DNA from: Sphingomonadales bacterium UBA1936
Lineage (GTDB): Bacteria > Pseudomonadota > Alphaproteobacteria > Sphingomonadales > Sphingomonadaceae
DNA: 5,380 nucleotides
Assembly: GCA_002336985.1 (NCBI GenBank)
Contig: DDFE01000079.1
Span: 1,673 to 7,052, forward strand
Direction of reading: 5' to 3'
This document shows, piece by piece, positions 1-5,380 of this stretch (position 1 is the stretch's first letter; each line of letters begins with the position of its first letter). The notes under the pieces were generated by a model. The model had not been told where the DNA came from and ran no database searches. It was given only the letters and a program-made list of their open reading frames with translations. Position numbers and translations under genes: made by a program.

Positions 1-1008
1 CCGTGGATCTCGTACGAGGAATTCACACGGTACGACGTATCAAAGCTCGCCCAGTGGGACATCGTCTTCTCGCACATGGACAAGCTGGGCATGCAGGTGA
101 TGCTGCTGACCCAGGAAGAGGAAGGCGAACAGACGCTCGGCAAGATGACGGTCGAGCGCAAACTCTATTATCGCGAACTGATCGCGCGGTTCGCGCATCA
201 TCACGGGATCATCTGGGATCTCGATGAGGAGATGGACCGCTTCCGCTATTTCACGACGCAGGACATCAAGGAGATCGCCGACTACATCAAGGCGCTCGAT
301 CCCTATAAGCACCCGATCCAGTATGTGCAGTGGAAGGCGGAACTGATCGCCGACGAGCACACGTATGGCCGCCTGCTCGGCTTTCCCAATTTCGACGCGG
401 CGGCGCTGCAGCATGATGCGGAGAACACGCATTCGGAGACGATCAAGTGGCTCGATAAATCAGCTGCGGCCGGTCATCCTTGGCTGGTCCACCTGATCGA
501 GATGAACCCCGGCGTGCGCCCCGACACAGAGGATTATGCGCACGACAGGGTCCGCAAGCTGGCGATCTGGGGCCATTACATGGCGGGCGGAACCGGAACC
601 ATGTTCTTCTTCACCGATCCCATCGGCGACCTGAACATGGAGGATTACCGGACGCGCGACCACCTGTTCGACCTGATCCGCTACGCGCACGATTTCGTGA
701 CGAAATACCTGCCGGTCGAGGACATGAAGCATGCCGACGGACTGACTCCGCTCAAGGACGACTATGTCCTTGCAAAACCGGGTCAGTCCTATGCGGTTTA
801 CCTGCCGAACGGTGGCACGACGACACTCGACCTTTCCGCCGCAAGCGGAGCGTTCGAGGTGAAGTGGTACAACCCGCGCACCGGCGGCGAATTGATCAAC
901 GGTAGCGTGCGGAGCGTGCAGGGCGGCGGTGCGCGGGCGCTTGGCAATCCGCCGAAAGAGGCTGGCAGCGACTGGGCCGTGCTGGTCCGCAAGGCCGGTA
1001 CCCGCTGA
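1..1008 (+). CDS. DUF5060-type putative glycoside hydrolase, 3' part
   Basis: The reading frame is open from base 1, so the true start lies outside the window; 335 residues remain, ending at TGA 1006-1008. The text YDVSKLAQWDIVFSHMDKLG (residues 11-30) followed by TQEEE, ERKLYYREL and a WDLDEE segment (residues 72-77) is typical of the TIM-barrel part of DUF5060-domain proteins, putative glycosidases that usually end in a 'collagen-binding domain of a collagenase' beta-sandwich. That last domain is seen at about residues 252-335 (YVLAKPGQSYAVYLPNGG, then VKWYNPRTGG). Candidate catalytic acids are Glu76/Glu77 and Glu167 (in HLIEMNPG); this is inferred from position only. The segment RKLAIWGHYMAGGTGTMFFF (about 185-204) is the conserved late barrel strand. 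Proteins of this type are usually exported, but the N-terminus is not visible. The substrate is unknown. A small exported protein follows 28 bases later and may be co-transcribed. Confidence 0.8.
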   Translation, partial: PWISYEEFTRYDVSKLAQWDIVFSHMDKLGMQVMLLTQEEEGEQTLGKMTVERKLYYRELIARFAHHHGIIWDLDEEMDRFRYFTTQDIKEIADYIKALDPYKHPIQYVQWKAELIADEHTYGRLLGFPNFDAAALQHDAENTHSETIKWLDKSAAAGHPWLVHLIEMNPGVRPDTEDYAHDRVRKLAIWGHYMAGGTGTMFFFTDPIGDLNMEDYRTRDHLFDLIRYAHDFVTKYLPVEDMKHADGLTPLKDDYVLAKPGQSYAVYLPNGGTTTLDLSAASGAFEVKWYNPRTGGELINGSVRSVQGGGARALGNPPKEAGSDWAVLVRKAGTR

Positions 1009-1025
1009 CGCAGCAACGAAGAGAC

Positions 1026-1029
1026 AGGA
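1026..1029 (+). promoter_or_regulatory. ribosome binding site of the small exported protein
   Basis: AGGA lies 7 bases before the ATG at 1037. It supports that ATG over the longer open frame that begins at 929 inside the preceding gene, as does the signal peptide that starts exactly at this Met. Confidence 0.55.
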
Positions 1030-1036
1030 TCACGCC

Positions 1037-1489
1037 ATGAAAACTTTCATCCTCATGCCCCTCGCTCTCCTCGGCGCCGCACCTGCGCTTGCGCAAGAGG
1101 GACCGCCGGAAAAGATCGTCATCGCGGAGGCGAACAGCAGCATGCTGGTCAAGATGACGACATCGATGAGTACGACAACCAGCAAGGTCGGCGACCGCGT
1201 CGCGGGCATGCTGATCGATCCGCGCCAGCTGCGCGGTGCGCAGATCGAGGGCGCGGTCGAGCGGTCGGACCATAACATCCTCAGCTTCGCCTTCGACACG
1301 ATCCGGATCGACGGAAAAGCCTACCCGATCCAGTCGCGGCTGGTTTCGGTCACGAGTTCCAAGGGCAACGAGGGGCGCGACGATCTCGACCAGCGCATCC
1401 GCATCGAAGGCGTCGGCATCATCGCGTTCGGGGTGCATTCGGCGCTCGACGAAGGGGCCGAGGTCCGGATCACCGCCTGGAAGAAATAG
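1037..1489 (+). CDS. small exported protein of unknown function
   Basis: This encodes 150 residues. The first 19 form a clear Sec signal peptide: Lys2, a hydrophobic core FILMPLALLGAA, and an ALA-Q cleavage site after Ala19. The mature part has no cysteine, no membrane segment and an alternating pattern expected of beta strands. Recognisable pieces are STTTSKVGDRVAG (about 45-57), then GAQIEGAVERS, then LSFAFDTIRIDGKAYPIQSRL (about 82-102). This arrangement (strand, 'S.T.KVGDR.', a strand carrying a Gly-rich modulating turn, then 'I.idGk.ypI.s') resembles small periplasmic beta-barrel proteins of unknown role found in several Gram-negative phyla; that resemblance is from memory and weak. The frame is open from 929, but the signal peptide and ribosome site fix the start at 1037. 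It lies 28 bases after the glycosidase-like gene and probably shares its transcript. I do not recognise a function. Confidence 0.8.
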   Translation: MKTFILMPLALLGAAPALAQEGPPEKIVIAEANSSMLVKMTTSMSTTTSKVGDRVAGMLIDPRQLRGAQIEGAVERSDHNILSFAFDTIRIDGKAYPIQSRLVSVTSSKGNEGRDDLDQRIRIEGVGIIAFGVHSALDEGAEVRITAWKK

Positions 1490-1499
1490 CCGCGGCTAT
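1486..1499. repeat. perfect 14-bp palindrome joining two convergent stop codons
   Basis: ATAGCCGCGGCTAT is its own reverse complement. Its left arm contains the TAG stop (1487-1489) of the plus-strand exported protein; its right arm contains the TAG stop (1498-1496) of the minus-strand dehydrogenase. As RNA it could form a 5-bp stem with a CGCG loop from either strand. There is no U-tract on either side, so a standard intrinsic terminator is not supported; a weak bidirectional transcript end remains possible. Confidence 0.6.
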
Positions 1500-2326
1500 C
1501 CGATCTGCTCTTCGACATAGGTGGCGAATTTCGCTGCCCAGTCTTTGTGCCAGCGTGACAGGGCAGGGCGGTTCTCCGCCAGATCGCCCGCGGCCCAGCG
1601 GATGCGTGCGGCATCGACGCCAGGTGTCACCTGATTGTCCGGACACAGGATGTAGAAGTCACGGGCGTCGACACCCGAAATCATCCGTTCGGCAACCTGT
1701 TCTGCGGTCCATGCGCCATCCGGCTTGACGGGGTCGCTACTCATGCCGGTGAACGTCCAGCCGGGGATAAGAAGATGTGCCGTCACCCTGTCGCCCGTCG
1801 CTTCGCGCAATTCATGAGCTAACTGCTCGGTCAGCGTCTTCACGCCCGATTTGGAGACGGCGTAGGCGGGATGGCCGGGCGGGTTGGTGATGCCTTGCTT
1901 GGAGCCCGTATTCACGATTGCGGACGGGCCATCCTGGGCGATCATGGCCGGGGCGAACGCCTGAACGCCGTTGATCACGCCCCACAGATTGACATCGAGG
2001 ATGCGCCGCCAGGCATCGATGCCTCCCCAGGCCGTATCGTCCTGTCCCCCGATCGCTGCATTATTCATCAGCAGATCGACCCGGCCGAACGAATTCAGCG
2101 CCAGATCGCGCAGACGCTCGACGTCATCGAACTTTGCGACGTCGCCGGCGAGCGTCCGTATGTCGCCGCCGATCGTCCGGCTGGCCGCATTCAGCCGTTC
2201 CACGTCCCGGTCGAACAGCACTAGCTTCATGCCCTTCGCCGCCAGCAGTCGTGCGGTTGCAGCGCCGATCCCGTTTGCGCCGCCAGTAATCACGGCAACG
2301 CCTCCGCTGCGGAACACGTCGGACAT
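1496..2326 (-). CDS. short-chain dehydrogenase/reductase (classical SDR)
   Basis: This encodes 276 residues, the usual length of a classical SDR, a cytosolic NAD(P)-dependent oxidoreductase. All core elements are present: TGGANGIG cofactor loop (14-21), Asp39 at the end of strand 2 (favouring NAD over NADP), GDV (61-63), NNAA (88-91, the NNAG motif with a final Ala), Asn113, Ser142, and Tyr155-x3-Lys159 (YAVSK). The C-terminus (FYILCPDNQVTP, then RIRWAAGD and NRPALSRW) is a distinctive tail. It is the last gene of the galactose operon. The start at 2326 overlaps the dgoA stop by one base (TGATG) and has a GGGAGA ribosome site; a GTG at 2341 is in frame but would sit upstream of that site. The substrate cannot be read from the sequence. 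Its place suggests a sugar or sugar-derived alcohol/ketone, possibly a second aldose dehydrogenase. It has no features of a dehydratase, so it does not fill the missing galactonate dehydratase step. Confidence 0.92.
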   Translation of the reverse strand: MSDVFRSGGVAVITGGANGIGAATARLLAAKGMKLVLFDRDVERLNAASRTIGGDIRTLAGDVAKFDDVERLRDLALNSFGRVDLLMNNAAIGGQDDTAWGGIDAWRRILDVNLWGVINGVQAFAPAMIAQDGPSAIVNTGSKQGITNPPGHPAYAVSKSGVKTLTEQLAHELREATGDRVTAHLLIPGWTFTGMSSDPVKPDGAWTAEQVAERMISGVDARDFYILCPDNQVTPGVDAARIRWAAGDLAENRPALSRWHKDWAAKFATYVEEQIG

Positions 2327-2958
2327 CAGAGGTTCTCCCACGCCTTCCTGAAAGCTTGAGCGCGCAGCAGCACAGCGTCCGCGTCCATCCCGGGGGCGTA
2401 GAGCGCCGAGCCGATCCCGTATCCGGCAGCCCCATTTTTATGCCAGGGCGCCATGGTCTCCGGCCCGATGCCGCCGACCGGTAGAACGCGAACGTCCTTC
2501 GGCAAGACTGCGCGGATGGCCTTCAATACTGCTGGACTTGCGCCCTCTGCCGGGAAAAGCTTCAGCGCGTTCGCACCGGCGTCCAGCGCGGTGAATGCTT
2601 CGCTGGGCGTGGCAATGCCCGGCAGCGAAACCAGCCCTGCATCGATGCTCGCCGCAATGACGCGGGTGTTCGTGTTCGGCGAAATGATCATCGTCCCACC
2701 CGCGTCCCGCACGCTTTTGACCTGTTGTTCGGACAAGACCGTTCCCGCGCCGATGACGGCACGCCCGGAAAATCGTTTCGTCAGTCTAGCGATGCTGTCG
2801 ATCGGTTCGGGCGAGTTCAACGGCACTTCGATGAGCGTGAATCCGCCCTCGACCAGTGCTTCGCCGATCGCTTCGACCTCGTCGGGCCTTATGCCGCGCA
2901 GGATGGCAATCAGCGGTAGTCGTTCAAACGCGGCGTTAAACTCGGCGAGCGCACTCAT
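2326..2958 (-). CDS. dgoA: 2-dehydro-3-deoxy-6-phosphogalactonate aldolase
   Basis: This class I (Schiff-base) aldolase of the KDPG/KDPGal family cleaves KDPGal to pyruvate and D-glyceraldehyde 3-phosphate, the last De Ley-Doudoroff step, in the cytosol. It has 210 residues, normal for this family. Visible motifs: PLIAILRGI (15-23), GFTLIEVPLNSP (39-50) with the catalytic-type Glu44, VIGAGTVL (68-75), SPNTN (93-97), PGIATPSEAF (113-122), LKLFPAE (132-138) with the Schiff-base Lys133, VGGIGP and the phosphate-binding end GYGIGSALYAPG. The VPLNSP and LKLFPAE wording and the long GSALY.PG tail fit KDPGal aldolase better than the glucose-pathway KDPG aldolase (Eda); the adjacent dgoK supports this. 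Its ATG overlaps the dgoK stop as ATGA, and its stop overlaps the SDR start. Confidence 0.93.
   Translation of the reverse strand: MSALAEFNAAFERLPLIAILRGIRPDEVEAIGEALVEGGFTLIEVPLNSPEPIDSIARLTKRFSGRAVIGAGTVLSEQQVKSVRDAGGTMIISPNTNTRVIAASIDAGLVSLPGIATPSEAFTALDAGANALKLFPAEGASPAVLKAIRAVLPKDVRVLPVGGIGPETMAPWHKNGAAGYGIGSALYAPGMDADAVLLRAQAFRKAWENL
2335..2340 (-). promoter_or_regulatory. ribosome binding site that decides the SDR start
   Basis: On the minus strand TGGGAG reads just ahead of the SDR, with GGAG 8 bases before the ATG at 2326. It lies inside the 3' end of dgoA. It favours the ATG over the in-frame GTG at 2341, which would leave this site within the coding region. Confidence 0.6.
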
Positions 2959-3818
2959 AAATGTTTTCCGATAGCGGTAATGCCGGCGATAAATGCGGCT
3001 TGGCTGTCGACGACCCTGGCTTCGCGACCATTAGCGGAAATCGCGGCGACATAGAATTCCGCCATCCTGGGATCGGAGACGACGTAGACGATCGGGTCGC
3101 TTCGGTCCGCAAGCCGGGAAGCGACTTCGGCCCCGATCAGCAGTCCGGACGCGAAGCTGGCTGCGTGGGCATCATCGCGAACACCGAGCAGTTTGGCTGC
3201 ACGGATTCCGAAAAGCGACGCGGCCAGGTCTCGCTTTGCCCCTTCGGCCAGCCCGTCACGGAATGCGTCGTCGACGCAGGCTTCGCCCGACAGTTGCGAG
3301 GCGAGGATGCCGTGCTGGCGGAGGAGCGCGAAAAGTTCGCCGGTCATGGCTGTGGTAAACCGGGCGATGAGCCCGCCCTCCATCTCGACCCATTTGCTGT
3401 GCGTGCCCGGCTGAACCAGTAACGCATCCGGGGGCGCGAGTCCGGCGGCAGCCGCGCCCAGCAACTGCACTTCCTCACCGCGCATGACGTCGGGCGAGTC
3501 CGTGATCGACACGCCGGGCACGATGGCGGTCCGGTCGTCGATATGGAGCAGGTGCGACGCGATGTCCGCAATGTCGGCAGGGGCCGCGACGTAAGGGGCC
3601 AGCCGCCAGCCGATGGTAGAGCCGACCATGCCCGCCATCAGGATCGGCAAATCGCCGAAACGATCGCGAATGCCGGCAATCTCGGCAGGAAAATCGGCAA
3701 TCGACGTCACGCCCTTGTCGGCATGTTCGAGCGCCGCGAACCCGTCGGGGCCGACCTGGTAGATGCGCCGGTTGGTGGTGCCCCAATCCACGGCGAGCAG
3801 AGGGCCGGCAAACGTCAT
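2955..3818 (-). CDS. dgoK: 2-dehydro-3-deoxygalactonokinase
   Basis: This cytosolic kinase phosphorylates 2-dehydro-3-deoxy-D-galactonate (KDGal) with ATP to give KDPGal. It has 287 residues, close to the roughly 290 of E. coli DgoK. The ASKHA-type phosphate loop is AVDWGTTNRR (9-18). Further family motifs are LMAGMVGSTIGW (60-71), VPGVS (100-104), VMRGEEVQLLG (111-121), PGTHSKWV (137-144) and FTTAMTGELFALL (154-166), with GLLIGAEVASRL near the C-terminus. The frame stays open for 92 codons upstream, but that stretch is the out-of-frame shadow of the lactonase and shows no family similarity. The ATG at 3818 is chosen because it precedes the phosphate loop directly and overlaps the lactonase stop as ATGA. 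No clear Shine-Dalgarno precedes it, so translation is probably coupled to the lactonase. Confidence 0.94.
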   Translation of the reverse strand: MTFAGPLLAVDWGTTNRRIYQVGPDGFAALEHADKGVTSIADFPAEIAGIRDRFGDLPILMAGMVGSTIGWRLAPYVAAPADIADIASHLLHIDDRTAIVPGVSITDSPDVMRGEEVQLLGAAAAGLAPPDALLVQPGTHSKWVEMEGGLIARFTTAMTGELFALLRQHGILASQLSGEACVDDAFRDGLAEGAKRDLAASLFGIRAAKLLGVRDDAHAASFASGLLIGAEVASRLADRSDPIVYVVSDPRMAEFYVAAISANGREARVVDSQAAFIAGITAIGKHL

Positions 3819-4669
3819 CCGCGAAACAGCTGTGCGGCAAGGCCGGATATGCCGGGGTCGATCTCGAACAACGCACCGGCATCGGGCTCGTCGACATCCA
3901 CCGCGGCCGATGTCACGAACATCCTGTCGAAGTTTGCCCCCGCGAACACGCAACTCGAAACCTGGCTGGCCGGAAGAGAAATCGTGCGATCGAGTTTGCC
4001 GTCGGGGGCGAAGCGGCGGACAGCGTTGCCGCCCCAGCATGCAGACCACAATCCGCCCTCGGCATCCAGTGTCATGCCGTCCGGAAGGCCCCATTCAGGC
4101 TCGAACACGACGAACGGTTCGCGTGGACCCAGGCTCCCATCGTCGTAGACATCGAAGCGGAATATGGTGCACAGCGCCGTGTCGGCGTGAAAGAGTGTCG
4201 ACCCGTCAGGACTGATCGCGGGGCCATTGGCGATAGTGTAAGGATGATCGACAAGCGTAATCGTGCGGTCTGGGTCCAGCCGGTAGAAGCTTCCGGTCGG
4301 CGTATCACACATGATCGGGATGATGCCGGCCCAGATACGGCCCTGCGCATCGGCCTTCGCGTCATTGACGCGGTGATTTTCGCGGTCGGATGCCGGGGTG
4401 ACGATCGGCGTGAAAACCAGTGGATCGAGGGAAAGTGTGCCAAAGCTGTTGCCGACCCCGGCCATCAGTCCCCCCGCTTCGCGTTCGATCACCCAGCCCA
4501 CATAGTCGGGTAACTGCCAGTTCTCGACAGCGCCATTCGATGATAACCGGTTCACGCGATGGCCGAGAACATCGACCCAATAGAGCGCGTTTTCACGCGA
4601 AGACCAGTACGCGCCCTCGCCGAGCACGTCGCGGCGGTCGCGGGGAACAATGTGGAAATCGCTGCTCAC
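3815..4669 (-). CDS. SMP-30/gluconolactonase-family sugar lactonase, probable galactonolactonase
   Basis: This is a six-bladed beta-propeller, metal-dependent lactonase that hydrolyses an aldonolactone to the acid; by context, D-galactono-lactone to D-galactonate. With a GTG start at 4669 it has 284 residues, normal for the family. Family landmarks are VLGEGAYW (15-22) with the metal-ligand Glu18, HRVNDAKADAQGRIWAG (99-115) with substrate-site Asn102, TIANGPAISPDG (145-156) with ligand Asn148, and WGLPDGMTLDAEGGLW (193-208) with ligand Asp197. No signal peptide is seen, so it is cytosolic. The frame is open up to an ATG at 4822, but that would overlap the divergent dehydrogenase gene by over 50 bases and add 51 residues foreign to the family; GTG 4669 is preferred although its ribosome site (AGG at 4676-4678) is weak. 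It is the first gene of the operon lactonase-dgoK-dgoA-SDR. A specificity for arabinonolactone or gluconolactone cannot be excluded from sequence. Confidence 0.88.
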   Translation of the reverse strand: MSSDFHIVPRDRRDVLGEGAYWSSRENALYWVDVLGHRVNRLSSNGAVENWQLPDYVGWVIEREAGGLMAGVGNSFGTLSLDPLVFTPIVTPASDRENHRVNDAKADAQGRIWAGIIPIMCDTPTGSFYRLDPDRTITLVDHPYTIANGPAISPDGSTLFHADTALCTIFRFDVYDDGSLGPREPFVVFEPEWGLPDGMTLDAEGGLWSACWGGNAVRRFAPDGKLDRTISLPASQVSSCVFAGANFDRMFVTSAAVDVDEPDAGALFEIDPGISGLAAQLFRG

Positions 4670-4699
4670 TCGATACCTGTGGTCATCTGGTTTGGTGTC

Positions 4700-4717
4700 G
4701 CGCTTGCTAGCACGCGC
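4700..4717. promoter_or_regulatory. 18-bp near-perfect palindrome, candidate operator
   Basis: GCGCTTGCTAGCACGCGC is symmetric about 4708/4709 at 8 of 9 base pairs; only the T4704/C4713 pair fails. It sits in the short divergent region between the lactonase operon and the galactose dehydrogenase gene. The shape (even-length, continuous dyad with a TGCTAGCA core) suits a dimeric repressor such as a LacI-type regulator, though the centre is TA and not the usual CG. The regulator itself is not in the window. Confidence 0.5.
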
Positions 4718-4728
4718 TCGGGCCGGTA

Positions 4729-4752
4729 GGAATATGTATGATTTAATATTCC
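4729..4752. promoter_or_regulatory. AT-rich inverted repeat GGAATAT-N10-ATATTCC
   Basis: A perfect 7-bp inverted repeat (4729-4735 and 4746-4752) with a 10-base spacer, in an AT-rich patch within otherwise GC-rich DNA. It ends 13 bases before the GTG of the galactose dehydrogenase gene, where a repressor or activator would overlap the promoter or early transcript. A TATGAT at 4737-4742, one base from the -10 consensus, lies in the spacer; no good -35 is seen at the right distance. Confidence 0.45.
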
Positions 4753-4756
4753 GAAT

Positions 4757-4760
4757 GGAG
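4757..4760 (+). promoter_or_regulatory. ribosome binding site of the galactose dehydrogenase
   Basis: GGAG lies 5 bases before the GTG at 4766. Together with the in-frame stop TGA at 4739-4741 it fixes the start, since no ATG, GTG or TTG lies in frame between the two. Confidence 0.7.
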
Positions 4761-4765
4761 AGACT

Positions 4766-5380
4766 GTGGGGCGGCTGCGAATTGGGCTGGTAGGACTGGG
4801 AAAGATCGCGCGCGACCAGCATTTGCCGGCGATTGCCGCCAATCCGGATTACGTCCTGTCCGCCATAGCGAGCCGCAATGCGACGCTGGACGGCGTTGCC
4901 AATTTTCCTTCGATCGAGGCGATGCTGGAAAGCGGCGTGACCCTCGATGCCGTTTCATTGTGCACGCCCCCGCGCGGCCGGTTCGAACAGGCGAAAGCTG
5001 CGATCGAGGCCGGTCTTCACGTCATGCTGGAAAAGCCGCCGGCCGCGGCGCTTTCGGACGGCGCGGCGCTCATTGCGCTGGCGCAGGATCGCGGTGTCAC
5101 GCTGTTCGCGACCTGGCATTCGCGTGAAGCGGCAGGTGTCGAACCCGCGCGAGCATGGCTGGCGACCCGGCGGATCGACGCAGTGCGCATCGTCTGGAAG
5201 GAAGACATTCGCCGCTGGCATCCGGGGCAGGACTGGATTCTGGAAGCGGGCGGCTTCGGCGTGTTCGACCCTGGCATCAACGCCCTTTCCATCGCGACGC
5301 GTATTCTGCCCGACCCGCTGCGGCTTCAGTCTGCGACGATGACCGTGCCAGCGGGATGGCAGGGGCCGCTTGCAGCGCAA
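4766..5380 (+). CDS. D-galactose/L-arabinose 1-dehydrogenase (Gfo/Idh/MocA family), 5' part
   Basis: This gene runs off the right edge; 205 residues are visible of a family that is usually about 300-310. The enzyme oxidises the C1 of D-galactose (many relatives also take L-arabinose or D-fucose) to the lactone with NAD(P)+, the first De Ley-Doudoroff step. The Rossmann fold opens with RIGLVGLGKIARDQHLPAI (5-23), has Ser36-Arg37 at the end of strand 2 (the position that in relatives contacts the NADP phosphate), then LCTPPRGRF (65-73), EKPP (89-92) with catalytic-type Lys90, TWHSRE (116-121), WKEDIRRWHPGQDWI (144-158) and FDPGINALSI (167-176). From memory, the wording is very close to the L-arabinose 1-dehydrogenase of Azospirillum brasilense and to Pseudomonas galactose dehydrogenase. 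The start is GTG. It diverges from the lactonase operon across 96 bases, which suggests shared control. The dgoK-dgoA neighbours argue that galactose is the main substrate. Confidence 0.9.
   Translation, partial: MGRLRIGLVGLGKIARDQHLPAIAANPDYVLSAIASRNATLDGVANFPSIEAMLESGVTLDAVSLCTPPRGRFEQAKAAIEAGLHVMLEKPPAAALSDGAALIALAQDRGVTLFATWHSREAAGVEPARAWLATRRIDAVRIVWKEDIRRWHPGQDWILEAGGFGVFDPGINALSIATRILPDPLRLQSATMTVPAGWQGPLAAQ

Noticed and set aside
929..1036. Extended start of the small exported protein at 929
   Set aside because: It lies inside the 3' end of the glycosidase gene and would bury the signal peptide; the ATG at 1037 has a ribosome site.
1486..1499. Rho-independent terminator at the convergent stops
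   Set aside because: The stem is only about 5 bp once a loop is allowed and no U-tract follows on either strand, so it is listed as a palindrome and not a terminator.
2453..2974. Long plus-strand open frame opposite dgoA (173 codons), and similar long antisense frames opposite dgoK and the lactonase
   Set aside because: These are typical antisense shadows of high-GC genes; the minus-strand products are recognised families with intact motifs.
3819..4094. N-terminal extension of dgoK (92 more codons in frame)
   Set aside because: The stretch is Arg/Cys-rich shadow of the lactonase coding frame; DgoK family members begin a few residues before the VDWGTTN loop.
4666..4686. Six-codon minus-strand mini-ORF (MTTGIE) whose TGA overlaps the lactonase GTG as GTGA
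   Set aside because: It could be a coupled leader peptide, but it has no convincing ribosome site and is short enough to arise by chance; it is noted only.
4670..4822. Upstream extension of the lactonase frame to an ATG at 4822
   Set aside because: It would overlap the divergent dehydrogenase gene and its ribosome site, and would add 51 residues that look like non-coding translation; the family fold begins just after the GTG at 4669.

Overview
The window is high-GC, densely packed coding DNA with no sign of mobile elements, RNA genes or CRISPR. Gene content and the style of the proteins point to an alphaproteobacterium, most plausibly a sphingomonad. That placement is an inference from protein resemblance, not from a marker gene.

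Left part (1-1489, plus strand): the 3' end of a large glycoside-hydrolase-like gene (DUF5060-type TIM barrel plus a C-terminal putative collagen-binding/beta-sandwich domain), then a 150-residue exported protein of unknown function 28 bases downstream. These two converge tail to tail on the next block, with only 6 bases between the two stop codons. Both stop codons lie inside one perfect 14-bp palindrome.

Right part (1496-4669, minus strand): a four-gene operon read right to left: SMP-30/gluconolactonase-type sugar lactonase, 2-dehydro-3-deoxygalactonokinase (dgoK), 2-dehydro-3-deoxy-6-phosphogalactonate aldolase (dgoA), and a classical short-chain dehydrogenase/reductase. Every junction overlaps (ATGA, ATGA, TGATG), so the four are very probably translated from one coupled message. 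Diverging from it on the plus strand is a Gfo/Idh/MocA-family D-galactose (or L-arabinose) 1-dehydrogenase, cut off by the window end.

Together the divergent dehydrogenase, the lactonase, the kinase and the aldolase give four of the five steps of the De Ley-Doudoroff route: D-galactose to galactonolactone, galactonate, (missing dehydratase), KDGal, KDPGal, then pyruvate plus glyceraldehyde 3-phosphate. The galactonate dehydratase is not in the window. The 96-bp divergent intergenic region holds two dyad-symmetric sequences that are good candidate operators. With the glycosidase next door, the locus looks like a carbohydrate-utilisation cluster for a galactose-containing glycan, though the polymer cannot be told from this sequence. 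I see a well-formed known pathway with some open details, not a clearly new biological system.
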